From Pasteurella atlantica (lineage in GTDB: Bacteria; Pseudomonadota; Gammaproteobacteria; Enterobacterales; Pasteurellaceae): a DNA stretch of 64,000 nucleotides. Below, piece by piece: positions 39,123 to 47,296 of the stretch. Numbering within the stretch: position 1 is the first letter of the stretch; each line of letters begins with the position of its first letter. The notes under the pieces were generated by a model. That model was given only the letters and a program-made list of their open reading frames with translations. It did no database searches and was not told the origin of the DNA. A program made the position numbers and the translations under genes. The DNA is taken from contig NZ_OY856306.1 of assembly GCF_963693435.1 (NCBI RefSeq), positions 1,116,001-1,180,000 on the forward strand, in the 5' to 3' direction.

Positions 39123-40721
39123 TTATTTATCTTTTAATTTTGTTCCATATAAATAAACATAGCCAAATGGACTAGTTTTATAATCCATTACTCGTGTACT
39201 TGTTGGAACTGCAATAATGGAATGCGCAACTGTTACCCAAGGCATTTGTTGTCTAACAATCACTTGAGCTTGTTTATATAGTTTTGCTCGTTCTTCTTTA
39301 TTTGATAAACCTTTTGCTTTGGTGAGTAACGCATCAAATTCTTTATTACAGAAGCGACCATAATTATTGATGCCAATATTTTCACAACCTAGAAGAGGTG
39401 ATAAGAAGTTATCAGGATCACCATTATCACCAGACCAACCTGCGATAATAGCATCAAAATTACCTTGTCTAGCACGTTTTCTATAATCAAGAACTTCATT
39501 GACTAGTTCAACTTTAACACCGATTTTTTCCCAGTCAGATTTAATGAGCGTTGCTAATTTGCTTGGTTCAGGTAATGAAGCTCCTTTTTTATGATCATTC
39601 ATTAACACTTTCATTGTAAAACCATCTGGATAACCAGCGTCTTTAAGCAATTGTTTTGCTTTTGCAATATCTTGAGTGTAAGGCTGAATATCATCATTAT
39701 AGCCCCAAACAGTTGGTGCTAATGGATTTTTAGCTTGAACACCAAAGCCTTTATAGACAATATCAATAATGGCTTTTCTATCCACTGCATAATTTAATGC
39801 TTCACGTACTTTTACATTATCAAAAATAGGTCTTTCATTATTAAACGCAATATAAGAGACATTCATACCCTTATATCTTAATAAATTAATTTTTGGATTT
39901 TTATCCATTGCTGGAATATCATTTTGATTTGGAAACTCAATAAGATCACATTCGCCTTTCATTAATTTGGCATAACGAGTCGTCGCATCAGGGACAATAT
40001 CAAAAATTAAACGATCAAAATCAGCTTTTCCTTTCCAATATTCTTTATTGGCAAAATAACGAATTTTTTGATCTTTTTTATATCCAGCAAAAACAAAAGG
40101 ACCTGTTCCAATAGGAAGTTTATCAATAGTTTCTGGTTTTCCTTCTTTCATCATTTTATCAGCATATTCAGCCGAATGAATTGAAGTAAAATCCATACCT
40201 AAACTAGATAAAAACGTTGAATCTGGTTTGCTTAATACAAACTCGATAGTATGATCATCTACTTTTTTGAGAGATTTAATTAACTTAGGAAATCCCATTC
40301 CTTTGAAATAAGGATAAATACCATTTGAAACATTATGGAATGGATGTTTGTCATCTAACATACGTTGAAATGAAAAAATCACATCATCAGCATTAAAATC
40401 ACGGCTTGGGGTAAATATTTTACTAGAATGAAATTTAACCCCTTGACGTAAATGAAAAGTATAAGTTAAACCATCATCGCTAATATCCCAGCTTTCAGCT
40501 AATACAGGCTCAATATCTGTTGTTCCACGTTTAAACTCAACTAAACGATTATAAACCTGCTGTGATGTTGCATTATAGGTTTTGCCATCTATTAGTAAAA
40601 TAGGGCTAAAGCCTTTTGGTGCTTTATCTGTACAATAATAAAAAGTTTTACCAGAGGCTTGAGCTACACCAGTAAATAACAATACTGTTGCCATTAAAGA
40701 AAATTTGGTACTTAGTTTCAT
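39123..40721 (-). CDS. dppA: Periplasmic dipeptide/haem-binding protein DppA-like
   Basis: SBP family 5 substrate-binding protein for an ABC importer. Signal peptide MKLSTKFSLMATVLLFTGVA ends near QAS. The mature start FYYCTDKAPKGFSPILLIDG, GTTDIEPVLAESW, PIGTGPFVF and GWSGDNGDPDNFLSPLLGC closely follow E. coli DppA, including the conserved cysteine pair. It has no lipobox, unlike HbpA. ATG 40721 follows GGGAGATTTT. 532 aa. No dppBCDF genes follow, so the permease is encoded elsewhere. DppA-like proteins can also bind haem. Confidence 0.85.
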   Translation of the reverse strand: MKLSTKFSLMATVLLFTGVAQASGKTFYYCTDKAPKGFSPILLIDGKTYNATSQQVYNRLVEFKRGTTDIEPVLAESWDISDDGLTYTFHLRQGVKFHSSKIFTPSRDFNADDVIFSFQRMLDDKHPFHNVSNGIYPYFKGMGFPKLIKSLKKVDDHTIEFVLSKPDSTFLSSLGMDFTSIHSAEYADKMMKEGKPETIDKLPIGTGPFVFAGYKKDQKIRYFANKEYWKGKADFDRLIFDIVPDATTRYAKLMKGECDLIEFPNQNDIPAMDKNPKINLLRYKGMNVSYIAFNNERPIFDNVKVREALNYAVDRKAIIDIVYKGFGVQAKNPLAPTVWGYNDDIQPYTQDIAKAKQLLKDAGYPDGFTMKVLMNDHKKGASLPEPSKLATLIKSDWEKIGVKVELVNEVLDYRKRARQGNFDAIIAGWSGDNGDPDNFLSPLLGCENIGINNYGRFCNKEFDALLTKAKGLSNKEERAKLYKQAQVIVRQQMPWVTVAHSIIAVPTSTRVMDYKTSPFGYVYLYGTKLKDK

Positions 40722-40908
40722 AAAATCTCCCAAAGTGTAAAGATAAGCTGAGGATACCTGTTCAATCTATATTTTATAAATAATAAAAAGTTCTATCTTA
40801 TGTTAAAAAGTTATAAATAAGTAGTGGTTTGTCTATTTTATCCTTCAATTACATAAAATGATAATTAATAGCCATCCCTGAACAACTCACCCAAAAGTAT
40901 AACCTATA
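40722..40908. other. Region upstream of dppA with a long hairpin
   Basis: Contains the dppA promoter region. At 40887-40920 CTCACCCAA and TTGGGTGAG form a hairpin of about 16 bp with one mismatch and a 3-nt loop. It sits at the end of the transposase remnant and may be its terminator or an element end. Confidence 0.4.
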
Positions 40909-41370
40909 CTATTGGGTGAGAAAAAATAAAATAAAACATTTAGTCAAAAAGGAAGCGAACTCCTTTAGTAATTTATGGATATTTTGTCCAACTGCACTAA
41001 GAATAATATTCATTGCATCACCAAGACAGCCTTTAAGATAGCATCTTTCTAATTTTCCATCAGATTTCATGTGCCCAATAATTGGTTCAATCGCACTTCT
41101 TCTTGTTTAAACCTGTATGAAGAATGTCTATACCTTCAACTTTACTTGATTTTCCTCTATAGCCTTTGCTTACTCTACAAACTTTAACTGCTATGCCTGT
41201 TAATTTCTCTATTTGTTCAACTTGGGGCAATAGTGTATTCCCATCATAAGGATTACCAGGACAATAATGCAAAGCACCTAATATCCAGTTTCAGTTTCCA
41301 TTTTGGCTTATAACAAAACTTGCTTTCACGCCAAATTCATATTTTTTATGTAATTTACCTTTACTAATAA
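40909..41370 (-). pseudogene. Remnant of an IS5-like (DDE) transposase
   Basis: The minus strand reads pieces of one transposase in different frames: KYEFGVKASFVISQNGN, GALHYCPGNPYDGNTLLPQV with GYRGKSSKVEGIDILHTGLN, then RSAIEPIIGHMKSDGKLERC and YLKGCLGDAMNIILSAVGQN to a stop at 40909. GNPYDG, GYRG and RSAIEPIIGHMKSDG are hallmarks of the IS5/IS1182-type catalytic domain. Stops and frameshifts separate the pieces and the N-terminal third is missing. Inactive. Confidence 0.85.
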
Positions 41371-41403
41371 TTTACATAAATAGCTATTTGGATCGTAGGG
41401 GTG

Positions 41404-41566
41404 GCATTAGCAAACGTTAGTTTGCGTATATCCACCCGTTGCTCGATATAAAATAATCTAAAACACTATAAAGTCTAAAAGATAGCGGTCAAATAAAATG
41501 AATAATTTGCAAAATATGTTATCCCGTGCATTTGGGAACATATACGTAAACTACGTTTACTAATGC
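41404..41566. repeat. Pair of imperfect 27-28 bp inverted repeats
   Basis: GCATTAGCAAACGTTAGTTT at 41404 onward continues GCGTATAT to 41431. Its near-complement ATATACGTAAACTACGTTTA runs from 41540 and ends CTAATGC at 41566. Three or four differences separate the two arms. They flank about 110 bp of AT-rich DNA between the transposase remnant and the decayed CRISPR array. The remaining bases to 41664 hold nothing else I recognise. Confidence 0.6.
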
Positions 41567-41664
41567 TTCCTTACAAAATCATAGTACTAATTTAAGTTTA
41601 ATTTACTAACTATACTATTTTTACATTTATTTATCATTTCCGACTATCAACCCATCAAAATATC

Positions 41665-41911
41665 CATTCATCAAGGCATGAACAGGGCATGTGTTTTTAC
41701 AGATTAAAGAAAGAGAGTATAGCTCATAATTTTGTCTCAATCCCTTTAAAACAGGGCATGTATTTCTACAAAACTTTAACTAAAACAATCCGCAATAAAA
41801 TCCGTCTCAATCCCTTTAAAACAGGGCATGTATTTCTACCCCAATAGTTGCACCAAGTCCAAGAGCTGCAGCTTGGTCTCAATCCCTTTAAAACAGGGCA
41901 TGTATTTCTAC
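41665..41911 (-). CRISPR. Short decayed CRISPR array: three intact repeats plus one degenerate
   Basis: Intact 36-bp repeats at 41734-41769, 41804-41839 and 41876-41911, identical to those of the main array (plus strand starts GTCTCAATCCCTTTAAAACA and ends GCATGTATTTCTAC). A degenerate repeat lies at the leader-distal end near 41665-41700 (AACAGGGCATGTGTTTTTAC). Spacers are 33, 34 and 36 bp. The leader is on the right, so transcription runs on the minus strand and crRNAs would carry the 5' handle AUUGAGAC. None of the spacers recurs in the main array. Confidence 0.95.
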
Positions 41912-42073
41912 TGTGGATATATCCCTAAGCGTTGTGCCACAAGGCTTTCAAAATAGTGTTTCCAATTTTTTGATTGCATTGCAGACTTAACTCCTAAATT
42001 GATTAAAAAAACAAAAATATTCATCTTTTATTTACCATTCCTACAATAGAAAGTGGTCATATTTTACCTAAAA
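41912..42073 (-). promoter_or_regulatory. Leader of the decayed CRISPR array
   Basis: 162 bp, the same length as the leader at 50782-50943 and clearly related to it: both begin TGTGG, share CTAAGC, TTTCCAATTTTTT and ACAATAGAAA, and end TATTTTACCTAAA. Both stop at a TAA of a cas2-type reading frame. Confidence 0.8.
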
Positions 42074-42206
42074 TTAACTAATAAATCCAGTTGGTAGCCC
42101 TGTACCATAAGCTGTTAATACCACTTCGCTATATAATAAAGTATAACTTAATGATAAAACAGCATTAAAGAGAACTTTAGAAAGATGTCGTTCTCTATCT
42201 ATGTTT
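42074..42206 (-). pseudogene. Fused relic of cas1 and cas2
   Basis: The minus strand reads LFNAVLSLSYTLLYSEVVLT then AYGTGLPTGFIS and stop. The first part matches the intact Cas1 (FNAVLSLSYTLLHSEAVLAS, YGAGLDP); the last nine residues match the end of the intact Cas2 next to the main array (TGLPAGFIS, stop). The join falls at a short shared GTGL/GAGL-coding stretch. It is what a deletion from the middle of cas1 to near the end of the following cas2 would leave. Similarity fades upstream of about 42206. Confidence 0.85.
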
Positions 42207-42236
42207 CTACTTACCTAAATAGTGATTAAACTATTA

Positions 42237-42647
42237 CTACTCACTACTTTGAAATTTATCAAACTCTTCTGAAGATGTAATCGTAATTTCTAAAATATCA
42301 CTCTCTCCATTTTGTACTTTTTCTAATTGTTTTGAAAAAATTCTAGTTGATAGGAATGAACTGTCATACCGTTGAGCTTTTGCATAACAATTTCCTAAAA
42401 TACCTTGTACTTCTGAACGTGTAAAATATCTTCTTTTAATCGTCTGTGACAAAATTTTAGGTTTTTTCCCTTCACATAATAATTTGATTTGAATATTTTT
42501 ATTCAGCTTCTTATTATTTTTATAATTAGAAAGAAAATTCCATAAAGTGAAGACTAATGTTGAAAATGTAATAATAATGCCAATATCATCAAAAAATGTA
42601 ATTATACTGGTATAATTATTATGAATTTCATTCCAAAAATTAAACAT
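42237..42647 (-). CDS. Small membrane-anchored protein downstream of cas6, function unknown
   Basis: A 136-aa protein with a hydrophobic N-terminal part (about residues 12-40, ITFFDDIGIIITFSTLVFTL) followed by a basic linker and a soluble domain of about 85 residues. Motif-like stretches in that domain are IKRRYFTRSEVQGILG and SDILEITITSSEEFDKF. TAGGAGTATAAAA precedes the ATG, so it is a genuine gene. It reads in the same direction as cas6, 51 nt behind it, and could be the last gene of the csm operon. I do not recognise the family with certainty. By size and layout it resembles membrane effectors known from type III CRISPR loci (for example Csx23), but that is inference from context. Confidence 0.6.
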   Translation of the reverse strand: MFNFWNEIHNNYTSIITFFDDIGIIITFSTLVFTLWNFLSNYKNNKKLNKNIQIKLLCEGKKPKILSQTIKRRYFTRSEVQGILGNCYAKAQRYDSSFLSTRIFSKQLEKVQNGESDILEITITSSEEFDKFQSSE

Positions 42648-42698
42648 TTTTATACTCCTATTATGTATTTTGAAGTGATTTATTAAGTAAACTATTAA

Positions 42699-43613
42699 CT
42701 ATAAATTTGTCATTTCATATTTACCAAGTCCAAATGTAGCATTTTTACCACAATGTAACCACTGTCCCCAATAAAGTAATTTTAACCAATCTTCTGACAC
42801 ATTGTGTAATGTCCACTTACCTACTACCCCACCTAGTGCCATTTTTTGATTTTGACGAGAAGAATAACGTTTCCAATCTAACCATTTAAGCTGTTTGTGA
42901 TCATCAATAGCGGTCAGTTCTTGTTGTAATCTTACAAAATCTAATTCAAGTGGCTGAGCGTGAAATTCACTTAATAGTGAAATCCGCTTTGCTAATCCGA
43001 TTAAAAAACGTTCAATAGTAATACTTTTTTCATTTAGTGGTTTACCATCTGATTGTAACCTTAAAGGTGTTGTTATCATCAACTGTATAGAGTCTGACAG
43101 TTGTCCAATCATTTGTATTACTGTTTTATGATCCAATAATTTTTTATCATAATAAATAGAATCAAACTGATTATTTAATTGATGTTGAATATCGACTAAT
43201 TCCCCCTTACCTTTTGCAACGGAATATTGAAATGCTCGCTGAAAAGCAAATGCAATAAGTGGAAGTTGCTCGATTAATTTTCCAAATAAAACTAGCTCAA
43301 AACTAAGTTCCTCACCTATTTGATATGTTTTTCTTCCCCACTGTGGAGGTTCAATAATATATCCATTTGGCACTTGACTAAATTTTTGAATTTGATGCTC
43401 TTTAGGAGGTGTTTCAAAAATATTAGTATAAGGACAGGTTTGATAAAGCGGACACGCTTTACAATTATCCTGCTTTGTCATACAAGATATTTTGCGTAAC
43501 GCCTGCCCAAATACGCCTCGTAATGTTGAACCTGCATAATCAGGCAAGAAAATTGGCTCTGTCACTCTGAAAATAAAGCGATAACGAGCCAGTTGCATTG
43601 TGTTTAATAACAT
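42699..43613 (-). CDS. cas6: crRNA-processing endoribonuclease Cas6
   Basis: Cuts precursor crRNA inside the repeats, leaving the 8-nt 5' handle. A RAMP fold with a cysteine cluster near the N-terminus (CKACPLYQTCPY) and the C-terminal glycine-rich loop GGVVGKWTLHNVSEDWLKLL followed by LHCGKNATFGLGKYE, typical of the Cas6 family with PF10040-like C-termini. 304 aa. It lies 2 nt behind csm5, so it is in the csm operon. Histidines in LHCGKN and near the N-terminal domain are catalytic candidates. Confidence 0.88.
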   Translation of the reverse strand: MLLNTMQLARYRFIFRVTEPIFLPDYAGSTLRGVFGQALRKISCMTKQDNCKACPLYQTCPYTNIFETPPKEHQIQKFSQVPNGYIIEPPQWGRKTYQIGEELSFELVLFGKLIEQLPLIAFAFQRAFQYSVAKGKGELVDIQHQLNNQFDSIYYDKKLLDHKTVIQMIGQLSDSIQLMITTPLRLQSDGKPLNEKSITIERFLIGLAKRISLLSEFHAQPLELDFVRLQQELTAIDDHKQLKWLDWKRYSSRQNQKMALGGVVGKWTLHNVSEDWLKLLYWGQWLHCGKNATFGLGKYEMTNL

Positions 43614-43615
43614 TA

Positions 43616-45163
43616 TTACTCTTGTAATTGATTAAGAAGTTGTTTAAATTCTTTTGCTTTGCCTTTTAACTTACCAGCACTTTTACTTAAATCTAAACCC
43701 TCTACTTTACGATTAAATACACTTTTTTCGTCACTATAATCAAAAATAGCACGTAAAAGAGCCTTATCATTTTGATCCCAATTTTCCGAAATAGCAGTTT
43801 TTACAAGTTCTTGTGCTTCAACAAAAACTTGTGAATTATCAGTATATCTTTTTACTTCATAATCGTCCCAAGCCTTAAGTGTTTGCTCAATCTTTCTTTG
43901 ATTTTCTGAAAGACTTGCTTGTCTTTCTTGTTCTTCTTTTAATGCTTGTTGCTCTTGTACCAATTTTTGCTGTTGTTCTTGCTCAATAAGTTTAATTTGC
44001 TCTTGAACTTGTTTTTGATTTTGGTAGATTTCATCAAAATTTACACTATTTACTTTATTCTTATTGCACCATTCTTTGAGATCATTATTATCAGAATTTG
44101 GATCAATTTCTAATAATGCCCAACCAAAAGGTAATAAATCAGTAGACTGTGTTTTATTATCTCCTGCAAGCCACCACGTAAGTGGACGATTTAATGATTT
44201 TCTTAATTGTGGAATATTTATTTTTGCCACATCTTGACCACGATAAATTTTACTATCAGCACCATTTTTACCCAGTCTTACCAAATAAGTATTTTTTATA
44301 GTTACTATATTTGATAATGCTTTTTTAGTATCTACTGAAATAAGATTTCTTTCAAATAACACGTTTAATTCTTCTTCAAAAAGATCAAGAGAATATTTTT
44401 GTAAAATATCTAACTCTTTAATAAAATTAAATTTTTCATTTTTTATACTAATTTCAGCTTTAAAAGAACGATATTGTCCACCTAAAATACTTTCTCTTCT
44501 TTGATAAGGATTGCCTTCTCTTTTTTTATCTGATAATTTTCTTTGGTGATTTACGGCATAGTAAATCTTCGTTCCTACTTCCTTATAAGTTGGCATAAAA
44601 TCACCGAATGAAAGATGTCTATAACGACTCTTTGCAAAATCACCCACATATTCTTTTTTTAAATCTTTATCATCTCGTTTATTTACATATTTAGGATTTC
44701 CCTTTTGCTGATGACAATAATCCAAATAAGCTGTAACTAATGCTCCTTTTACACTACTTGCAGGAATATAAGGTTGATTTAAAAGACTGGAATAACTTTG
44801 ACGCTCAATGACAAAATTATTGATAACCTTATTACCATTTTTTTCACGCTGTGCAACTTTTCCAAGATTTTGCCACTCATCTGCAAAGCTATCACTTATT
44901 TTAGAAAAATAATGTGAAATACCAGAATATTGCTTTGCATTATCTTTATAAAACTTTTGAACAGACAATAAATCATTCCGTTGAACTGCTTGATATAAAT
45001 CATCTTGTTGATACTCATTTAATGGAAGTTTACTCGGCTCAAAATGATACAAAACATTATCATCAATCACATAATTAGTCGGTTCAAACTCTTCACCACA
45101 ACCGATATGGATAGGCGTTAAAGGGGTTAAATAAACTTGATGAGTTTTCATAAATTCTTTCAT
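43616..45163 (-). CDS. csm5: Type III-A effector subunit Csm5 with a long C-terminal extension
   Basis: RAMP protein capping the crRNA 3' side of the Csm complex. Motifs: TPLTPIHIGCGEEFEPTNYV near the N-terminus and PYIPASSVKGALVTAYLDYC (glycine-rich loop). At 515 aa it is well above the usual 350-400. The excess is at the C-terminus: residues about 378-430 form a Gln/Glu-rich coiled coil (EQIKLIEQEQQQKLVQEQQA), then a helical domain of about 85 residues. It overlaps csm4 by TAATG. Confidence 0.85.
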   Translation of the reverse strand: MKEFMKTHQVYLTPLTPIHIGCGEEFEPTNYVIDDNVLYHFEPSKLPLNEYQQDDLYQAVQRNDLLSVQKFYKDNAKQYSGISHYFSKISDSFADEWQNLGKVAQREKNGNKVINNFVIERQSYSSLLNQPYIPASSVKGALVTAYLDYCHQQKGNPKYVNKRDDKDLKKEYVGDFAKSRYRHLSFGDFMPTYKEVGTKIYYAVNHQRKLSDKKREGNPYQRRESILGGQYRSFKAEISIKNEKFNFIKELDILQKYSLDLFEEELNVLFERNLISVDTKKALSNIVTIKNTYLVRLGKNGADSKIYRGQDVAKINIPQLRKSLNRPLTWWLAGDNKTQSTDLLPFGWALLEIDPNSDNNDLKEWCNKNKVNSVNFDEIYQNQKQVQEQIKLIEQEQQQKLVQEQQALKEEQERQASLSENQRKIEQTLKAWDDYEVKRYTDNSQVFVEAQELVKTAISENWDQNDKALLRAIFDYSDEKSVFNRKVEGLDLSKSAGKLKGKAKEFKQLLNQLQE

Positions 45164-46104
45164 TATTTATCTTCCTTAAAGTCTATATGTAAAGCAATAA
45201 CAGGAGCATAACCTTGATGAACCGCTTTATCATTTGAATGAGAAACACCTGCTAAGCCATTACCAATAAATAATTTTTCTTCAAAACTTAACGGCGTAAA
45301 AATAGCCCCCATTTTGGCAAGTATGATCGGTTTTTTAAAAGGCTTCCCACTCAGTGCATCCATATCTCCGTGACGACCAAAACGAGTTTCAACTTGATAA
45401 AAACTTCTTTGTGAATCTAGTCCATTATTCACAGGCGAGCAATTTGCTAAGGTTAAATAACAATTTGCATTTTCTTGTGATAATTGAACTGCTTGTATGC
45501 TTTCATCTACAATGAGAAACTTGCCCAACCCAACACTTGCATCACGTCCATAACCAAATTTGCCCATATTCTCTAATACTTGTTTTAGTTCATCAATGCT
45601 AAAACGCTGTTCATCTAAAACAACATAGAAATCAAGTTGTGTGTCTTTATCATACCAAATCTGACTTTGCGAAAATGGTGCAAAACTTTGATCATCTGTA
45701 GTACTTGTTGCTCGGTTAATACTGTTATGTGGTTGTGTACTATTTTCCATTTTGAAATTTTTAATATCACTTTCAGCCACTGCTTTTTGTTGCCAAAGTT
45801 TTGTAAATTCTTTAATAGTATTTATCTCTAACCACTTTTTCTTTTTCAGTTTTTTACGATCTTTTTCATCACCTTCTTGCCATAAATTTGAAGGAATAGT
45901 CGGCAATGGAATATAACCACTTGGCATTGCATTTGAAACCACAAGAAAAGGATTATGTTGTGTGTAACCTTGTAGCAAAGTTTCTAAACACTCATTACCA
46001 AATTGATGACGAATACCCCAACAAATTTGCCCAAATAAAGTATCGCCCACTATTGGCGTACCGAAAGCCGTTAATGTTTCAATCGTTATACGATAAGTTT
46101 TCAT
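45163..46104 (-). CDS. csm4: Type III-A effector subunit Csm4
   Basis: RAMP protein that binds the crRNA 5' handle and docks Cas10. Landmarks: ETLTAFGTPIVGDTLFGQIC with WGIRHQFG at the start, then FGYGRDASVGLGKFLI, a glycine-rich loop in the middle, and GLAGVSHSNDKAVHQGYAPV at the end. 313 aa, normal. AAGGAGTTGTA precedes the ATG. Confidence 0.9.
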   Translation of the reverse strand: MKTYRITIETLTAFGTPIVGDTLFGQICWGIRHQFGNECLETLLQGYTQHNPFLVVSNAMPSGYIPLPTIPSNLWQEGDEKDRKKLKKKKWLEINTIKEFTKLWQQKAVAESDIKNFKMENSTQPHNSINRATSTTDDQSFAPFSQSQIWYDKDTQLDFYVVLDEQRFSIDELKQVLENMGKFGYGRDASVGLGKFLIVDESIQAVQLSQENANCYLTLANCSPVNNGLDSQRSFYQVETRFGRHGDMDALSGKPFKKPIILAKMGAIFTPLSFEEKLFIGNGLAGVSHSNDKAVHQGYAPVIALHIDFKEDK

Positions 46105-46113
46105 TACAACTCC

Positions 46114-46809
46114 TTATTCAAAAGGATTAATTGTAGTTAAATCTTTTTCTACATTATCTACCATTAATTTTTCAAATTTCACTTTACCATAGCCCCGAGA
46201 ACCGCTTCCACCAAGACTATCAAGTTCTAATAAACGTAAGCCTTTTAAAACAAGTTCTAATAATCCTTTACCATCATCACTTTCAAACTTACGCATTGTT
46301 AATTTAAAATCAAACTTCGCTCCTGCTGGCACACGCTCTGTTTGGCGAGGGTGATCTGCTGTTGCTGTAATACGATTAATGGTATTTTCACTTTTAGCTT
46401 CTGTTAAAAGTAAATTATCTTCACGAATTTTATCTTCCCAATCTTTATTCAAAGAACAATCCCAAAAAGCAAGACGAGAAACACCAATTTCTTGTAATTT
46501 TTTTTCATCATTTTCACTATCTGCCCCAATACCAAATAGCTGTAAAATCTGTTTTACATCTTTATTACCATCTTTAAAATCATTTAAAGATAATGGGGTT
46601 TCTTGAACTTTACCACTACGCCATTCTAATAAACTACGAATCTTTCCTTTAAGACTAGAACCGGGAATATAAGGTGATTGAGTAAATGGATGTTTAATTA
46701 CTGAGTTACCAATACCACCAATGTGCATTTCACTATCACCAGCCCCAATGTGTAGCCCTGTTTCAAGTCTTAATGTTGCTGTAATTTCTATAATCTTTTC
46801 TAGTTTCAT
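46114..46809 (-). CDS. csm3: Type III-A backbone subunit Csm3 lacking the catalytic Asp
   Basis: Csm3 forms the backbone filament and normally cleaves target RNA every 6 nt. Recognisable parts are RLETGLHIGAGDSEMHIGGI then GNSVIKHPFTQSPYIPGSSLKGKIRS and the C-terminal LDSLGGSGSRGYGKV. In characterised Csm3 proteins the catalytic Asp (D33 in S. thermophilus, D32 in S. epidermidis) sits in an IGGIDxPVI-type motif. Here that position is Gly34, encoded GGT. ATG 46809 is chosen from AAGGAGCAAATT just upstream; an upstream in-frame ATG at 46851 overlaps csm2. 231 aa. Confidence 0.92.
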   Translation of the reverse strand: MKLEKIIEITATLRLETGLHIGAGDSEMHIGGIGNSVIKHPFTQSPYIPGSSLKGKIRSLLEWRSGKVQETPLSLNDFKDGNKDVKQILQLFGIGADSENDEKKLQEIGVSRLAFWDCSLNKDWEDKIREDNLLLTEAKSENTINRITATADHPRQTERVPAGAKFDFKLTMRKFESDDGKGLLELVLKGLRLLELDSLGGSGSRGYGKVKFEKLMVDNVEKDLTTINPFE

Positions 46810-46828
46810 AATTTGCTCCTTAACAATT

Positions 46829-47287
46829 TTAGTTTTTATTTTTTTCTTCAAAATATTTACAATATCCCATCACGGCTTCCATAAATAATTTGGCATATTT
46901 TAATGTTATTGCATTTTCTATTTGATCCATCACTTGGTTAAAAACCTCACTAAAATGAATATCTATATGCCCCCTACCTTCTGCATAGGCAACCTTCGCT
47001 TTTAACATCTTGATAAAAACCTCTTGCTTTTTATATTCTTCATCTCGGTTTTCACGATTAAGTTGCACCTTCTCATTCCACATTGCTAACTCATCATAAA
47101 ATTTACGCAACTGGGTTTGTTTATTAGATTTTTCATTACATTGTTTTTTCTCTTTTCTTAATTTTTTATCATAAAATGTATGTTTATTACATTTATCAGT
47201 ATGTTTAATATATTTAGCGGCTTCTTGTGCTATATTGCCAAAAAGTTCACTATCTACTATTTTGAAATCAATTTTATTTGTATCCAT
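46829..47287 (-). CDS. csm2: Type III-A small subunit Csm2
   Basis: Helical small subunit that lines the target-RNA channel. TQLRKFYDELAMWNEKVQLN, then IKMLKAKVAYAEGRGHIDIH and FMEAVMGYCKYFEEK at the C-terminus match the family. A Lys-rich insertion near residues 30-55 (CNKHTFYDKKLRKEKKQCNE) is unusual. 152 aa. It lies 10 nt behind cas10 and 19 nt ahead of csm3. Confidence 0.88.
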   Translation of the reverse strand: MDTNKIDFKIVDSELFGNIAQEAAKYIKHTDKCNKHTFYDKKLRKEKKQCNEKSNKQTQLRKFYDELAMWNEKVQLNRENRDEEYKKQEVFIKMLKAKVAYAEGRGHIDIHFSEVFNQVMDQIENAITLKYAKLFMEAVMGYCKYFEEKNKN

Positions 47288-47296
47288 AAGATTTCC

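Noticed and set aside
39123-40721. Calling the binding protein HbpA (haem-binding lipoprotein)
   Set aside because: No lipobox Cys follows the signal peptide; similarity to DppA is closer along the whole length.
46829-46851. Longer Csm3 start at 46851 overlapping csm2
   Set aside because: ATG 46809 has AAGGAG at good distance and begins with the normal Csm3 N-terminus; the extra residues are Lys-rich and unlike the family.
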